In this document: positions 56,070-64,000 of the stretch, piece after piece
How the letters are laid out: each line of letters begins with the position of its first letter
How positions within the stretch are numbered: the stretch's first letter is position 1
Notes under the pieces: model-generated
Told to the model about the DNA's origin: nothing
The model's input: the letters and a program-made list of their open reading frames with translations, nothing else
Database searches by the model: none
Made by a program: the position numbers and the translations under genes
Source of the DNA: Pseudomonadota bacterium
GTDB lineage: Bacteria > Pseudomonadota > Alphaproteobacteria > Paracaedibacterales > CAITNM01
Direction: 5' to 3'
DNA length: 64,000 bases
Assembly: GCA_018062345.1 (NCBI GenBank)
Contig: JAGOSL010000004.1
Location: forward strand, 35,281-99,280

Positions 56070-56491
56070 CCGTCAGCAAAGTTGTGGTACGCCACGAAGC
56101 GCATTATTGCTAACAGGTGAAAGTCCTGTCTGAGAAGGAGGGACCCGCTCCACTTAGTATCGAGTCTTGGGTTTATGGAGGTAACGACATGAATTAAGCG
56201 TAGACAGAAAGGTGATAGGCCGTAAGCCAAAGGGCTGAATCGATTGGATCTCGTTAATTGCATGAGGAGAAATGGCATAGTTTTCATAAAATCTTAAAAT
56301 CGGGCTTGCAGGTGGAGAAATGCAGACTTGGCACAGCCCAACGACTAATGGGTTGAATTACAGACTGCGGGGATGTGCCGTAGAAAAGCTGCAGAAGAGT
56401 CTCTCACAACATCCTGGTGGATGCTGTTTAATATGAAAGAAACACTCGCATACTTCCCAGCAAAAAATCGCTGGAAGCATTAGAATTACTT
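56070..56491 (+). mobile_element. Truncated group II intron (5' part)
   Basis: About 420 bp of non-coding DNA with group II intron domain I character. GTGG-TACG-CCAC forms a short hairpin at 56084-56095, followed by ACAGGTGAAAGTCCTGT at 56113-56129, the hallmark GGTGAAAGTCC hairpin. Further on are GTAGACAGAAAGGTGATAGG and CGTAAGCCAAAGGGCTGAAT, which resemble later domain I elements. No reverse transcriptase gene and no domain V follow: the sequence stops at the IS1-family element at 56492. It is a likely dead remnant. Family assignment is by recall, not by alignment. Confidence 0.5.
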
Positions 56492-57291
56492 GATAGTGTT
56501 CACTTAAAGATAGATAAGAAGACGTTTTGATATTGTTCAAATATTTCCGGTGTTGTGAGAGCACACCATAACTTCATTGAAGCATGAATCATGTCTTCTT
56601 TTTTTGAAACAACTTTTGTGCGTCGAGTCATGCGTCCTAAATGGTGACGTGTATTGCTATTGTCTCGCTCAATAGTGACGGTATGTTGTTTGCCAATAAT
56701 ATGGCGATCTTTCGGCAGTACCTTAGCAAAGGCATCCCAATCATCGGTATAAAACATACACGCTGTTAAATGCTTAACTTTGCCGTAGAGTCGTTTGAAG
56801 ATTGCAGCATCACGATTGCCGATAACCCAGGCAATAGTTCTCCTTGAGCTACGATCCACCGCCTTGATGATCCATCTTTTGTTTTTTTTGACTGAATAAA
56901 GTGCCACATTTCATCAAATTCAATTTCCTTAATATCTCCAGAAATAGCAGGTTCATTGTGCTTTGCTGCTTCTTCTGAAATCCAACGATAGGTTAAAGAA
57001 CGCGAATGTCCAAAAATTTTAGCAAGCATCCCAAATGATGCTTTTCCTAGTGAATAAAGAATCACGGCTAAGGCTTTTTTAACAGCTACTGAATCTTTAA
57101 CGCGACGATCTCCCTCTATAAAATTCAATCCACATTTCTTACATCGATAACGAATCTGATTACGAACTAATCCGTTCTTAATAATTTCCTCAGCGTGACA
57201 GCGTTTGCAATTGATCATTTTCACCTCCAGTTCTTGTGAAGGTATCTTAGCACACTAATACTATCTTATCTATCTATAGATGAACACTCTC
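56492..57291. mobile_element. IS1-family insertion sequence
   Basis: An 800-bp element. The ends share imperfect inverted repeats of about 28 bp with 4 mismatches (left begins GATAGTGTTCAC, right complement begins GAGAGTGTTCAT). No clear target duplication is seen, so the insertion may have been followed by a deletion that removed the rest of the group II intron. Confidence 0.82.
56500..57224 (-). CDS. IS1-family transposase InsAB (programmed -1 frameshift)
   Basis: The minus strand has two overlapping frames. The first (57224 to 56766) holds the zinc-finger InsA part with CKRCHAEEIIKNG, RYRCKKCGLNF and helix-turn-helix FGMLAKIFGHSRSLTYRW, then IEFDEMWHFIQSKK. The second (to 56500) continues with KNKRWIIKAVDRSS, WVIGNRDAA, FYTDDWDAF and RHHLGRMTRRTKVVS. 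The two join at an A8C run (near 56890), so a -1 shift gives one IS1-type protein with the Asp-Asp-Glu core: DEMW, TDDW and, later, IERDNSNTRHHL. The stop codon of the second frame lies in the left inverted repeat. Confidence 0.85.
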
Positions 57292-57319
57292 AAAAAAGAT
57301 TCTTATAGAAATCTTTTTT
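57292..57319. terminator. A/T-rich hairpin upstream of hipB
   Basis: AAAAAAGATT (57292-57301) pairs fully with AATCTTTTTT (57310-57319) around an 8-base loop. The stem has only one G-C pair, so a terminator function is weak; it may simply mark the end of the IS1 insertion or isolate the toxin operon. Confidence 0.3.
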
Positions 57320-57377
57320 ATTTACTATTTTAATTTTTTATGTTTTTATAAAGATAATTTATTGAAATGATTTATAT

Positions 57378-57647
57378 ATGAATCAAGTGATGAATTTTAC
57401 TCCTAAAAGTTATGAAGGTTTATCAAAAATGCTTATTTGGCATCGTAAAAAAAGCAAAATAAATCAACAAACACTAGCTGACTTAGCCGGTATTAGCAGA
57501 ACAGCCGTCCAACGGCTTGAAAAAGGAACCGTTCCCGTTCAAGTAGACACTTTATGGAAAGTACTTGAGATTTTAAACGTTAAAATGAATTATTCTAGCC
57601 CAATCATGACGCAGTATATAGAAGAAAAGCTGGCCAATAATATATAG
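57378..57647 (+). CDS. hipB: HipB-like antitoxin/regulator
   Basis: 89-residue XRE protein with the helix-turn-helix INQQTLADLAGISRTAVQRL followed by EKGTVPVQVDTLWKVLEIL. It is the size and motif pattern of HipB, which represses the hip operon by binding DNA. The gene is followed 20 bp later by hipS and hipT. In three-gene HipBST systems HipB is a regulator while HipS is the neutralising partner. Confidence 0.88.
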   Translation: MNQVMNFTPKSYEGLSKMLIWHRKKSKINQQTLADLAGISRTAVQRLEKGTVPVQVDTLWKVLEILNVKMNYSSPIMTQYIEEKLANNI

Positions 57648-57667
57648 ATACAAGAAAGATATAAGAA

Positions 57668-58018
57668 ATGGCATCTCAGACAAAACGACTCAATGTTTAC
57701 AATTTAGGTATATTATGCGGCACGCTTACTTTTGAAGAAAATGTTTACACCTTTCAATATCTATCAACTTATCAAGGTCCTCCTATATCCCTTACAATGC
57801 CGTATCGTTTAGAACCCTATACCTATACAGCATTTCCTCCTTTTTTTGATGGCTTACTACCAGAAGGATATCAACTTGAAGGATTACTTCGTCTTTCAAA
57901 AATCGACAGAAATGATTATATGGCACAATTAGCAGCGGTTGGCAGTGACATGGTCGGAACGGTTACTGTAAAAGAAATTTCAAACGAAGAAACATTATCT
58001 GCAGGAGAATTGCTGTGA
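57668..58018 (+). CDS. hipS: HipS-like protein (HipA N-terminal subdomain)
   Basis: 116 residues matching the N-terminal subdomain-1 of HipA: LNVYNLGILCGTLTFEE, ISLTMPYRLEPYTY and FPPFFDGLLPEGYQLEGLL. In ordinary HipA this segment is fused to the kinase; as a separate gene it corresponds to HipS, the antitoxin of HipBST. The stop overlaps the hipT start by four bases (GTGA), so the two are coupled. Confidence 0.88.
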   Translation: MASQTKRLNVYNLGILCGTLTFEENVYTFQYLSTYQGPPISLTMPYRLEPYTYTAFPPFFDGLLPEGYQLEGLLRLSKIDRNDYMAQLAAVGSDMVGTVTVKEISNEETLSAGELL

Positions 58019-59109
58019 CGCGGTATTGTCCCATTACCTATGATCTCCTTGAAGACAATGCATTGTATAGCAATAAAGGACTTCATCAATTATCACCTAA
58101 ATTAAGAAATCTAGAGATTTTACCGTACTCAACTCAAGAACAACGAAAGGAAGCAGCTGCCCGAGCTACAAAACTATCTATTCAAGGTGCTCAATCTAAA
58201 CTTAGCGCTATATTAGATTTACGTCAGCAAACGTTTGTTTTTGTTGATAAAGGCGGGCGTTATATCTTAAAACCAGAAAGTGATACATGGCCTGAATTAC
58301 CAGCAAACGAAGCCATATCAATGACACTAGCTGAGCGATTTGATATAGAAGTACCCGTACACGGTTTGGTGCACACAAAAGATGATGGATTAACGTACTT
58401 TATTAAACGTTTTGACCGCACTAATCATAGTTTAGTGGTTTCACGCGAAGCCAATTCACGAGAAAATAATACACGTGAATCTCATTCACGTACATCTCAG
58501 ACTAGAGAAGCAAGTTCTCGTGAAGCAAGATTTCGCGATAGTGACACTTACAAGGGAAATGCATATATACACGACGAATTATATTGGCCTTCTAATAAAC
58601 TCGCTGTAGAAGATTTTGCACAGTTATCTAATAAAGATCGCGAAACAAAATATAATAGTTCTGTTGAAGAAGTGATTAAAATCATTGACAAATTTTCTAC
58701 TTTTCCACGGGTTGAATACATAAAATTATTGCGACGTATATTATTTAACTTTGTCATTGGCAACGAGGACATGCACCTTAAAAATTATTCATTAATTAAT
58801 CAAAACAACAAATGGCAACTGGCCCCAGCATATGATTTTTTAAATACAACCATTGCCATCGGTAATCCAAGTGAAGAAAGTGCTTTGCCAATCAATGGCC
58901 GTAAAAACAAACTTACAAAACAAGACTTTATTGACTATTTAGCTACAGAGCGCCTTGGCTTAACAGTGAAAATAATTAATAGCGTAATGGCAGAACTTGA
59001 GGCTTTAAAGCCAATATTTATTGAATTAATTGGAAGATCCTATCTAACATCGCCAATGAAAGAAGCTTACATAAGCTTAGTAAAAGGACGCTACGATAGA
59101 CTTTTTTGA
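58015..59109 (+). CDS. hipT: HipT-like serine/threonine kinase toxin
   Basis: 364 residues with a GTG start overlapping hipS. It matches the HipA C-terminal kinase: a Gly-rich loop with LSIQGAQSK (Ser55 nearby, a possible autophosphorylation site), catalytic Asp252 in GNEDMHLKNYSL, and metal-binding Asp274 in LAPAYDF. In E. coli O127 HipT phosphorylates tryptophanyl-tRNA synthetase; the target here is unknown. Residues 143-177 are an insertion of seven pentapeptide units of the pattern [ST]RExx, not seen in other HipA kinases that I know. The kinase motifs remain intact around it. Confidence 0.88.
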   Translation: MTRYCPITYDLLEDNALYSNKGLHQLSPKLRNLEILPYSTQEQRKEAAARATKLSIQGAQSKLSAILDLRQQTFVFVDKGGRYILKPESDTWPELPANEAISMTLAERFDIEVPVHGLVHTKDDGLTYFIKRFDRTNHSLVVSREANSRENNTRESHSRTSQTREASSREARFRDSDTYKGNAYIHDELYWPSNKLAVEDFAQLSNKDRETKYNSSVEEVIKIIDKFSTFPRVEYIKLLRRILFNFVIGNEDMHLKNYSLINQNNKWQLAPAYDFLNTTIAIGNPSEESALPINGRKNKLTKQDFIDYLATERLGLTVKIINSVMAELEALKPIFIELIGRSYLTSPMKEAYISLVKGRYDRLF

Positions 59110-59385
59110 AGATTACGAGCCAACTAATTCTGTAGCACTAACTAATTCTGCTACCAGAAATAACAATATGTGCCGATTCTGTTAAAAACATTTAATACTC
59201 TGTCCAATCAACACACTAGAAAAATTCTAAATCATATTTTATGCAGTGGCATGTAGTATATACACATACGTTACAAATAATACTATTTATGTATACATTT
59301 TACATGTTTGTTATTTTAGAGGTTATCTGTTCATTATCAAAAAAAGCTTCTCTTCGCTGAATACTCCAAATTTAGATATATAACT
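59110..59385. other. Non-coding spacer between hipT and traA
   Basis: 276 bp between two convergent genes. It has no credible open frame. A short direct repeat AACTAATTCTG occurs twice (59121-59131 and 59141-59151). I see no RNA gene or strong terminator. Nothing else recognised. Confidence 0.4.
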
Positions 59386-62300
59386 CTATCTCTCAAATTC
59401 TCGAGAACGATCTTTATCCAAATCTTGCCGTTGCAAGAATTCCGAAGCAATTTGTTGAATATTTTTGTCATTGATGCGTTCTACCGTTTGCAAAAATTTT
59501 TGATCTTTTTCATAAAACGCTGCTATATCACATAAGCGCTTTTCTACAGATTGCTTTTCTGAATTTTCCCCAAAATACTGTTTTGATAATTCATGGTAAC
59601 GCTCACATAGATTTTTAAATATTGCCACATCTGCGTCACGTGTTTTTGTTTGATGATTTTCAATAAAGAATTCACATTTTTTAATCACGCCTTCTGCATG
59701 GCATGGTAAGTTTTCTATCATATGTTGATAAACAGATTGTGGTAATTCCTTTTGTGCTTGAATTAAGAGCTCTTTTGCTTGAGCATTTTTTATATGCGCT
59801 TGTTCCCTTGTTAAAGGCATAAAACTATAATCATTGTTAGCAGATTGCCATTGTTGAAGAGCTACTTGAGGGTTTTGCTCGGCTATTTCTATCAGATGTG
59901 TGATGTCTTTTGCAGACAACCAATCATGTCTTTCCAGTGTAACCTCTGTTTTAAGGTAATTGATGATACTTTCATTTTTTTCGTAAGCTTCTTTAGAAAG
60001 AGAAGATTCCAACCATTTAGGAGGTACATTCTCTTTTCTTACTTTTTCCTCTAGTAAATATAGAGATGTAGATGTATCAGCTAAAATTTCCTTAACATCA
60101 AGTCCTGCAGGCACCTCATCTGCCAAGTCCCATTTGTGAGGAAACGTAGAAGGAAGGACGGCAGTTGTAACGCGCTCATTACCTTGCTTGTTTAGTATAT
60201 CTGTAATCTTTGCAGCAGCATTCACTCCAGGTTGATCATGATCTGGCCAGATCACCACCTGGCGATCTTTCAAGACCGACCAATCGGATTTATGCACACT
60301 TCCACATCCACCTGACCATGTCACTACTGCATAATCTGGGAATAATAACTTAGCAGCTTCAGCGGTTTTCTCGCCTTCGACCACTAATACGGCAGCTTCT
60401 GGTTTTTGTTTTAACTGATCAAGCCCGTACAGAGGTCTATCATTACCAAAGCCGTGCCATCTCCATTGCGTTTCTCTTTGATCGGTTTGGCAGTAGGTCA
60501 GCGTAGGAGTGATCTTATTGCCACGATTGTCTTCTAGTCGGAGGACGTAACCTAAGACATTGCCATCGGCATCCTTATAGGCATAGCGTACCGTTTCCTG
60601 ACGGCCTTTAAGCATATATTGTAATTGTGGTTCCGCTTGCAGATTGACTGGAGTTAATGGAGCAGGAAATACAGGAATCCATTCTTGTTGTCGATACGTG
60701 TCTATCTTGGTTGATGAAAGAGCCGCCGATGTATGGCTAAGAATAGAAGCATTCTCTTTACCAAGCCACTCAACTCCCCATTTAAAGGCCTGCTTATGAT
60801 CGCAGTTGAGCTGATCTTGGATAAACTTTAGCGCATTACCGGATTCACCCGTCTCAAAATTACTATATAATCCTTGGCGATGGCCAGCGACGTGAATGCT
60901 AATCGATCCCTTATTGCCATAACGCCACTCGATAGATTTTTGTTGTTGAGGTTTTCCTAAAAACTGATACGCAAGATCTTTAATATGAGTGTCAAGCTCT
61001 TGCTTAATCAGTGTTGCATCATGTTTTAAATGCTGGAAAGCTCTTGTATTTTGAATATTATCGGTTTTTCCTTCTTGAGCAGATTTTTCAAAAAATTGCC
61101 GTGACTGCGATTCGACCATACGTTTGCTGATCCCATACACGCGACTGAATTCACCCACAAACTCTCGATGTAGTGCGTAGTTCTCGGTAATGGTGCGGGC
61201 TAAATCGTTACGTTCCTGACGTAGTTGATGGAATTGGTGATAAGAAGGATGATCGTAGCATTTACTGCCTGGATGAGTCTTTCGAATGTCTCTCCAGAGA
61301 TCACGAGCCGTTTGTGCAGTTTCACCATAAAGCTCGACCGTCAGCTTGGCTTTTTCTTCAGTTAAGGATAATGGACGCGCTTTGGCTCCAATGGTGATTT
61401 GCAGCATCTCTTCGGTTAAGCCCGCTTGGTTAATATACAGTTGATGCTTATCAAACTGATTCAGAATTTCTTTACCTAAGCGAATCTGGTCTTGCTTAAT
61501 AAGACGATACGTTTGCCAATCCACATTGCCTTCTGGCGTCTTCTCTTTAAGGATCGCTGCCGCATCAAGCACGCAAAGACGATACTCTTGCACCCCTTGC
61601 CATGCGGCTTCGTTTTCGGGACGAATCGTGTAGTCTTTGACCAAGTCCTTATGCTCGAAGCGGCTAAGCTGCGACGTTAAGGCTTTAAAAGTAGAGAAAT
61701 CTTCTTTTGCGTAGTACAACTGCACATCGTCACGGTGACGGGTCATCGCCACATACAATCCCTTGGCGTCCATATTTTTGCTTGCGGCGACTAAGACATG
61801 ATCGACGGTTTGTCCTTGGGCTTTATGAGCGGTCACGGTATAGCCATGCGCAATTGCTGTATACGCATATTCTCTTAGAGGTTCCGGTGTTGGTTGACCG
61901 ATCGCCACTTTCGGCGTAGATGTTGAGAGGCACGTAATGGATGTATACAAGTTCTCTGAAACCTGGACTTGAATACTTCCATCTGGGTTTATGTCTCTGA
62001 TTTTCCCTTGCGTGCCATTTTTAATATATTCTCCCTTTTTAACTACACCATCGGCATCAGTGATCGTGAGGCGACTTTTATCATTTTCTAAGAAGACAAT
62101 CCGATCACCAATAGTAAAAGATTGGCCGTTAAGAGAGATACTGTCTTCCTGAGGGAGTAGTCCTTCTTTCTTTAATTCTTGTCGAATTGCTTGATTGAGC
62201 TCCTGCACTTGGGCGTTGGTAAAGGCTAAAACTAATCGTGATGCATCGGGATGATGATGAAGATTTTCAACATACGCTTTGGCAATTTCTTGAGATAAGC

Positions 62301-64000
62301 TTGTTTTTGAGAGCTGGTGGACGTGCCCATGATGCTCGTAGGATTGCAACGCTTCTTGTATTTCAAGGTTTGCAAACTTGGTGCTTGCCTCTTGCATCCA
62401 CGCAGAGCGTTGACGATAAATGGTATTAAGTTCAAAAAGCGTATTCGATACGGCTGCTTGTGTTTTAAGTTCTCTAAAGAAGTCTCCGGCCTCAATTGCT
62501 TTAAATTGATGATCATCACCCACTGCAATTAATTTTGCGCCAGCGATTTTGGCGTGTACTAAGAGTTGGTTCCATAAACGCGTCCCCACCATGCCTGCTT
62601 CATCAACAATCAATACGGTTTTATCAGTTAAAGCCAATCCTTCAAAACGTTTAAGGTCTTGATACCAATCTAGTTGTTTGAAGACCCCCTCTTCCATCAC
62701 ACTATCGAAAGAAAGAAATTTCTCCTGTGCGGCGTGGTATCGTTCCCATTGATAGATCCAGCGATGTAAGGTAGATGATTCAATCCCTGCCTCTTTACTT
62801 AAATTATCGGCAGCTGCGGCTGCTAAGGAAGCACCAATCACGGTGTAGCCTGCCTCTTTATAAATATCACTCACCGCTTTAAGCGTGGTAGTTTTTCCGG
62901 CACCTGCCCTGCCTATGAGTACAGCGAAGGATTGGTCATGAGTAAGCCCGATGACGGCATCGTGTTGCGCACCCGAGAGGTGCGAAAAGTGAGATTGCAG
63001 ATAAGATTCAACTGTAGGTTTCTTTATCTGATCTTGTTTAAAGACCGTCGCAGCAAGATCCTTACTCAATTCGACCGCTTGCTTTTCTATTGCGTGATAG
63101 GTAGGTGAAGTATAACGTATTTGCCCATCCATCCCCTCGCCTACAACAATGGATTCCTGTAACGCTTGTTCAAAGATTTGTGCCACCAACTGGGTATCAT
63201 CTCCGACGCGTTTTTGGATCGCTTTAAGTAGATGGAGCTGAGTAAAGGTCGCATTATTCTGGGTAAGTTCGGGAAGGATGATCTGGGGATTCTCCAGAAG
63301 AACATCGCGGTTGTTTTCAAAGATTTCCGCATTCTCGGTGACAATGCGCGAATTAACCCCCATCGATTCCAATTTATCCGCCACCCAACCGCGATGTTGG
63401 GTCGGCTCTAAGTTAATACCAAGGTCCGCAAAACTCTTCTCGGTAATACGGGCTTCGTACCCTTCTCTCTCGAGGTAGTCATTGGTTAAATCGGCCCAGA
63501 GTTTACGGGTAGAAAGGAGTTCTTTTTTGGAGCAAATCTCACGATCTTTGGTCCACGCTATTTCTCCGTTTTCATTAACGGCACGGCGACTAATTTGCAA
63601 ATGCGCATGCGGGTTTCCTTCATCATCATGAATCGCTAAGGTAACGACTAATCCTCGGCTGACAAAGCGGTCTTTAGCAAATTGGGTCACCAACTCATGA
63701 CAAACATCTACGGATAATTCTCTTGGCAGAGCAACGACAATCGTTTGTGCGGTTTGGGCCGAGTTGAGATACTGCTCTCGGGTTTGATCAGTCTTATAGC
63801 GCTGATACGCATACGTATCTTCGAAGTTTTCAAACAGATCCCAAACTGTGGTTTGATGGAATTCTTTTGGTGCATATTCCGGTGCTAAGGTGGTGGTGAA
63901 GGCAATATCGCTATGACGATTACGATAATTGACGTTTAAGTCTCTTCTACTTTCATGCAGTTGTTCACCAGTAATATAGGCAGCACTTTGCACCGAACTT
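59386..64000 (-). CDS. traA: TraA relaxase-helicase with Toprim-like domain (N-terminus outside window)
   Basis: At least 1535 residues, open to the window edge, so the start lies to the right. The N-terminus is a MobA/MobL-type relaxase: SSVQSAAYITGEQLHES and the metal-binding His residues in GNPHAHLQISRR (about 125-136). The middle is a RecD/TraI-like helicase with Walker A GRAGAGKTTTLKA (about 358), LIVDEAGMVG (Walker B) and TVTAHKAQGQTVDHVLVAA (motif V-VI region). From about residue 1050 there is a zinc-free primase-like region, and VLVVEGEKTAEAA (about 1200) with VIWPDHDQPG are the Glu and Asp-x-Asp of a Toprim fold. The last 250 residues are helical. It nicks oriT and unwinds DNA for transfer, with a possible priming activity. 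Confidence 0.9.
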   Translation of the reverse strand, partial: SSVQSAAYITGEQLHESRRDLNVNYRNRHSDIAFTTTLAPEYAPKEFHQTTVWDLFENFEDTYAYQRYKTDQTREQYLNSAQTAQTIVVALPRELSVDVCHELVTQFAKDRFVSRGLVVTLAIHDDEGNPHAHLQISRRAVNENGEIAWTKDREICSKKELLSTRKLWADLTNDYLEREGYEARITEKSFADLGINLEPTQHRGWVADKLESMGVNSRIVTENAEIFENNRDVLLENPQIILPELTQNNATFTQLHLLKAIQKRVGDDTQLVAQIFEQALQESIVVGEGMDGQIRYTSPTYHAIEKQAVELSKDLAATVFKQDQIKKPTVESYLQSHFSHLSGAQHDAVIGLTHDQSFAVLIGRAGAGKTTTLKAVSDIYKEAGYTVIGASLAAAAADNLSKEAGIESSTLHRWIYQWERYHAAQEKFLSFDSVMEEGVFKQLDWYQDLKRFEGLALTDKTVLIVDEAGMVGTRLWNQLLVHAKIAGAKLIAVGDDHQFKAIEAGDFFRELKTQAAVSNTLFELNTIYRQRSAWMQEASTKFANLEIQEALQSYEHHGHVHQLSKTSLSQEIAKAYVENLHHHPDASRLVLAFTNAQVQELNQAIRQELKKEGLLPQEDSISLNGQSFTIGDRIVFLENDKSRLTITDADGVVKKGEYIKNGTQGKIRDINPDGSIQVQVSENLYTSITCLSTSTPKVAIGQPTPEPLREYAYTAIAHGYTVTAHKAQGQTVDHVLVAASKNMDAKGLYVAMTRHRDDVQLYYAKEDFSTFKALTSQLSRFEHKDLVKDYTIRPENEAAWQGVQEYRLCVLDAAAILKEKTPEGNVDWQTYRLIKQDQIRLGKEILNQFDKHQLYINQAGLTEEMLQITIGAKARPLSLTEEKAKLTVELYGETAQTARDLWRDIRKTHPGSKCYDHPSYHQFHQLRQERNDLARTITENYALHREFVGEFSRVYGISKRMVESQSRQFFEKSAQEGKTDNIQNTRAFQHLKHDATLIKQELDTHIKDLAYQFLGKPQQQKSIEWRYGNKGSISIHVAGHRQGLYSNFETGESGNALKFIQDQLNCDHKQAFKWGVEWLGKENASILSHTSAALSSTKIDTYRQQEWIPVFPAPLTPVNLQAEPQLQYMLKGRQETVRYAYKDADGNVLGYVLRLEDNRGNKITPTLTYCQTDQRETQWRWHGFGNDRPLYGLDQLKQKPEAAVLVVEGEKTAEAAKLLFPDYAVVTWSGGCGSVHKSDWSVLKDRQVVIWPDHDQPGVNAAAKITDILNKQGNERVTTAVLPSTFPHKWDLADEVPAGLDVKEILADTSTSLYLLEEKVRKENVPPKWLESSLSKEAYEKNESIINYLKTEVTLERHDWLSAKDITHLIEIAEQNPQVALQQWQSANNDYSFMPLTREQAHIKNAQAKELLIQAQKELPQSVYQHMIENLPCHAEGVIKKCEFFIENHQTKTRDADVAIFKNLCERYHELSKQYFGENSEKQSVEKRLCDIAAFYEKDQKFLQTVERINDKNIQQIASEFLQRQDLDKDRSREFER

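Larger units (their letters stand above)
47424..64000. mobile_element. Integrative conjugative element, left part (RAGE-like)
   Basis: From the tRNA-Lys-derived attachment site to beyond the right edge. The order is integrase, sensor-kinase-like protein, XRE repressor, AlpA-like protein, membrane protein, cargo broken by insertions, HipBST genes and a TraA-type relaxase. The integrase next to the att site and a relaxase with helicase are the signature of a tRNA-inserted conjugative element, and the arrangement recalls the Rickettsiales amplified genetic element. Type IV secretion genes are expected further right. The right att site, with an intact tRNA-Lys, is outside the window. Confidence 0.8.

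Overview
The window looks like part of the chromosome of a low-GC, host-associated alphaproteobacterium. The gene content fits an endosymbiont of the Holosporales/Rickettsiales type: a dap cluster joined to recJ and ppx, clpX-lon, an AddAB-type recombination system, an alphaproteobacterial 3-hydroxybutyrate dehydrogenase, many exported proteins and a RAGE-like conjugative element. The lineage is inferred from gene content and protein character, not from a database search.

Positions 1-36.7 kb are mostly conserved chromosome. On the minus strand lie thrS (cut by the window edge), nhaA with a small lipoprotein overlapping its start, ftsE-ftsX-ydcF, tRNA-Arg, and an apparent operon ppx-dapF-recJ-dapD-dapE ending in an exported fucosyltransferase-like gene. 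hemW-polA and znuA follow, with tRNA-Gln and a CAT-anticodon tRNA on the plus strand. The plus strand then carries mlaD, an Uup-type ABC-F gene, rnc, clpX and lon. The minus strand resumes with an exported methyltransferase-like protein, holB, an orphan PAAR protein, rmuC and bdhA. Three MFS transporters and a reduced AddB/AddA pair close this part.

Positions 36.7-47.4 kb form an accessory island of exported glycan enzymes. It holds three related glycosyltransferase-like proteins, of which only one keeps the DxD motif, a UDP-galactopyranose mutase with an N-terminal hydrophobic extension, a GT-like/sulfotransferase fusion, and an NHL-repeat protein with an autotransporter-passenger-like tail. 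Such enzymes are normally cytoplasmic or, in eukaryotes, Golgi enzymes. Signal peptides on most of them suggest they act on the cell surface or in a host.

From 47,424 to the right edge lies an integrative conjugative element inserted in tRNA-Lys(CTT). Its left end is a 48-bp copy of the tRNA 3' half. It carries a tyrosine integrase, a degenerate sensor-kinase-like protein, an XRE repressor facing an AlpA-like protein, an IS982 copy broken by a TGA codon, a three-gene cassette of exported proteins including a metallo-beta-lactamase-fold enzyme, a truncated group II intron cut by an IS1-family element, a HipBST-type toxin-antitoxin operon with an unusual pentapeptide-repeat insertion in the kinase, and a very large TraA relaxase-helicase with a Toprim-like domain that runs off the window. 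The exported three-gene cassette (53.0-56.1 kb) and the exported glycan-enzyme island are the best candidates for undescribed biology.
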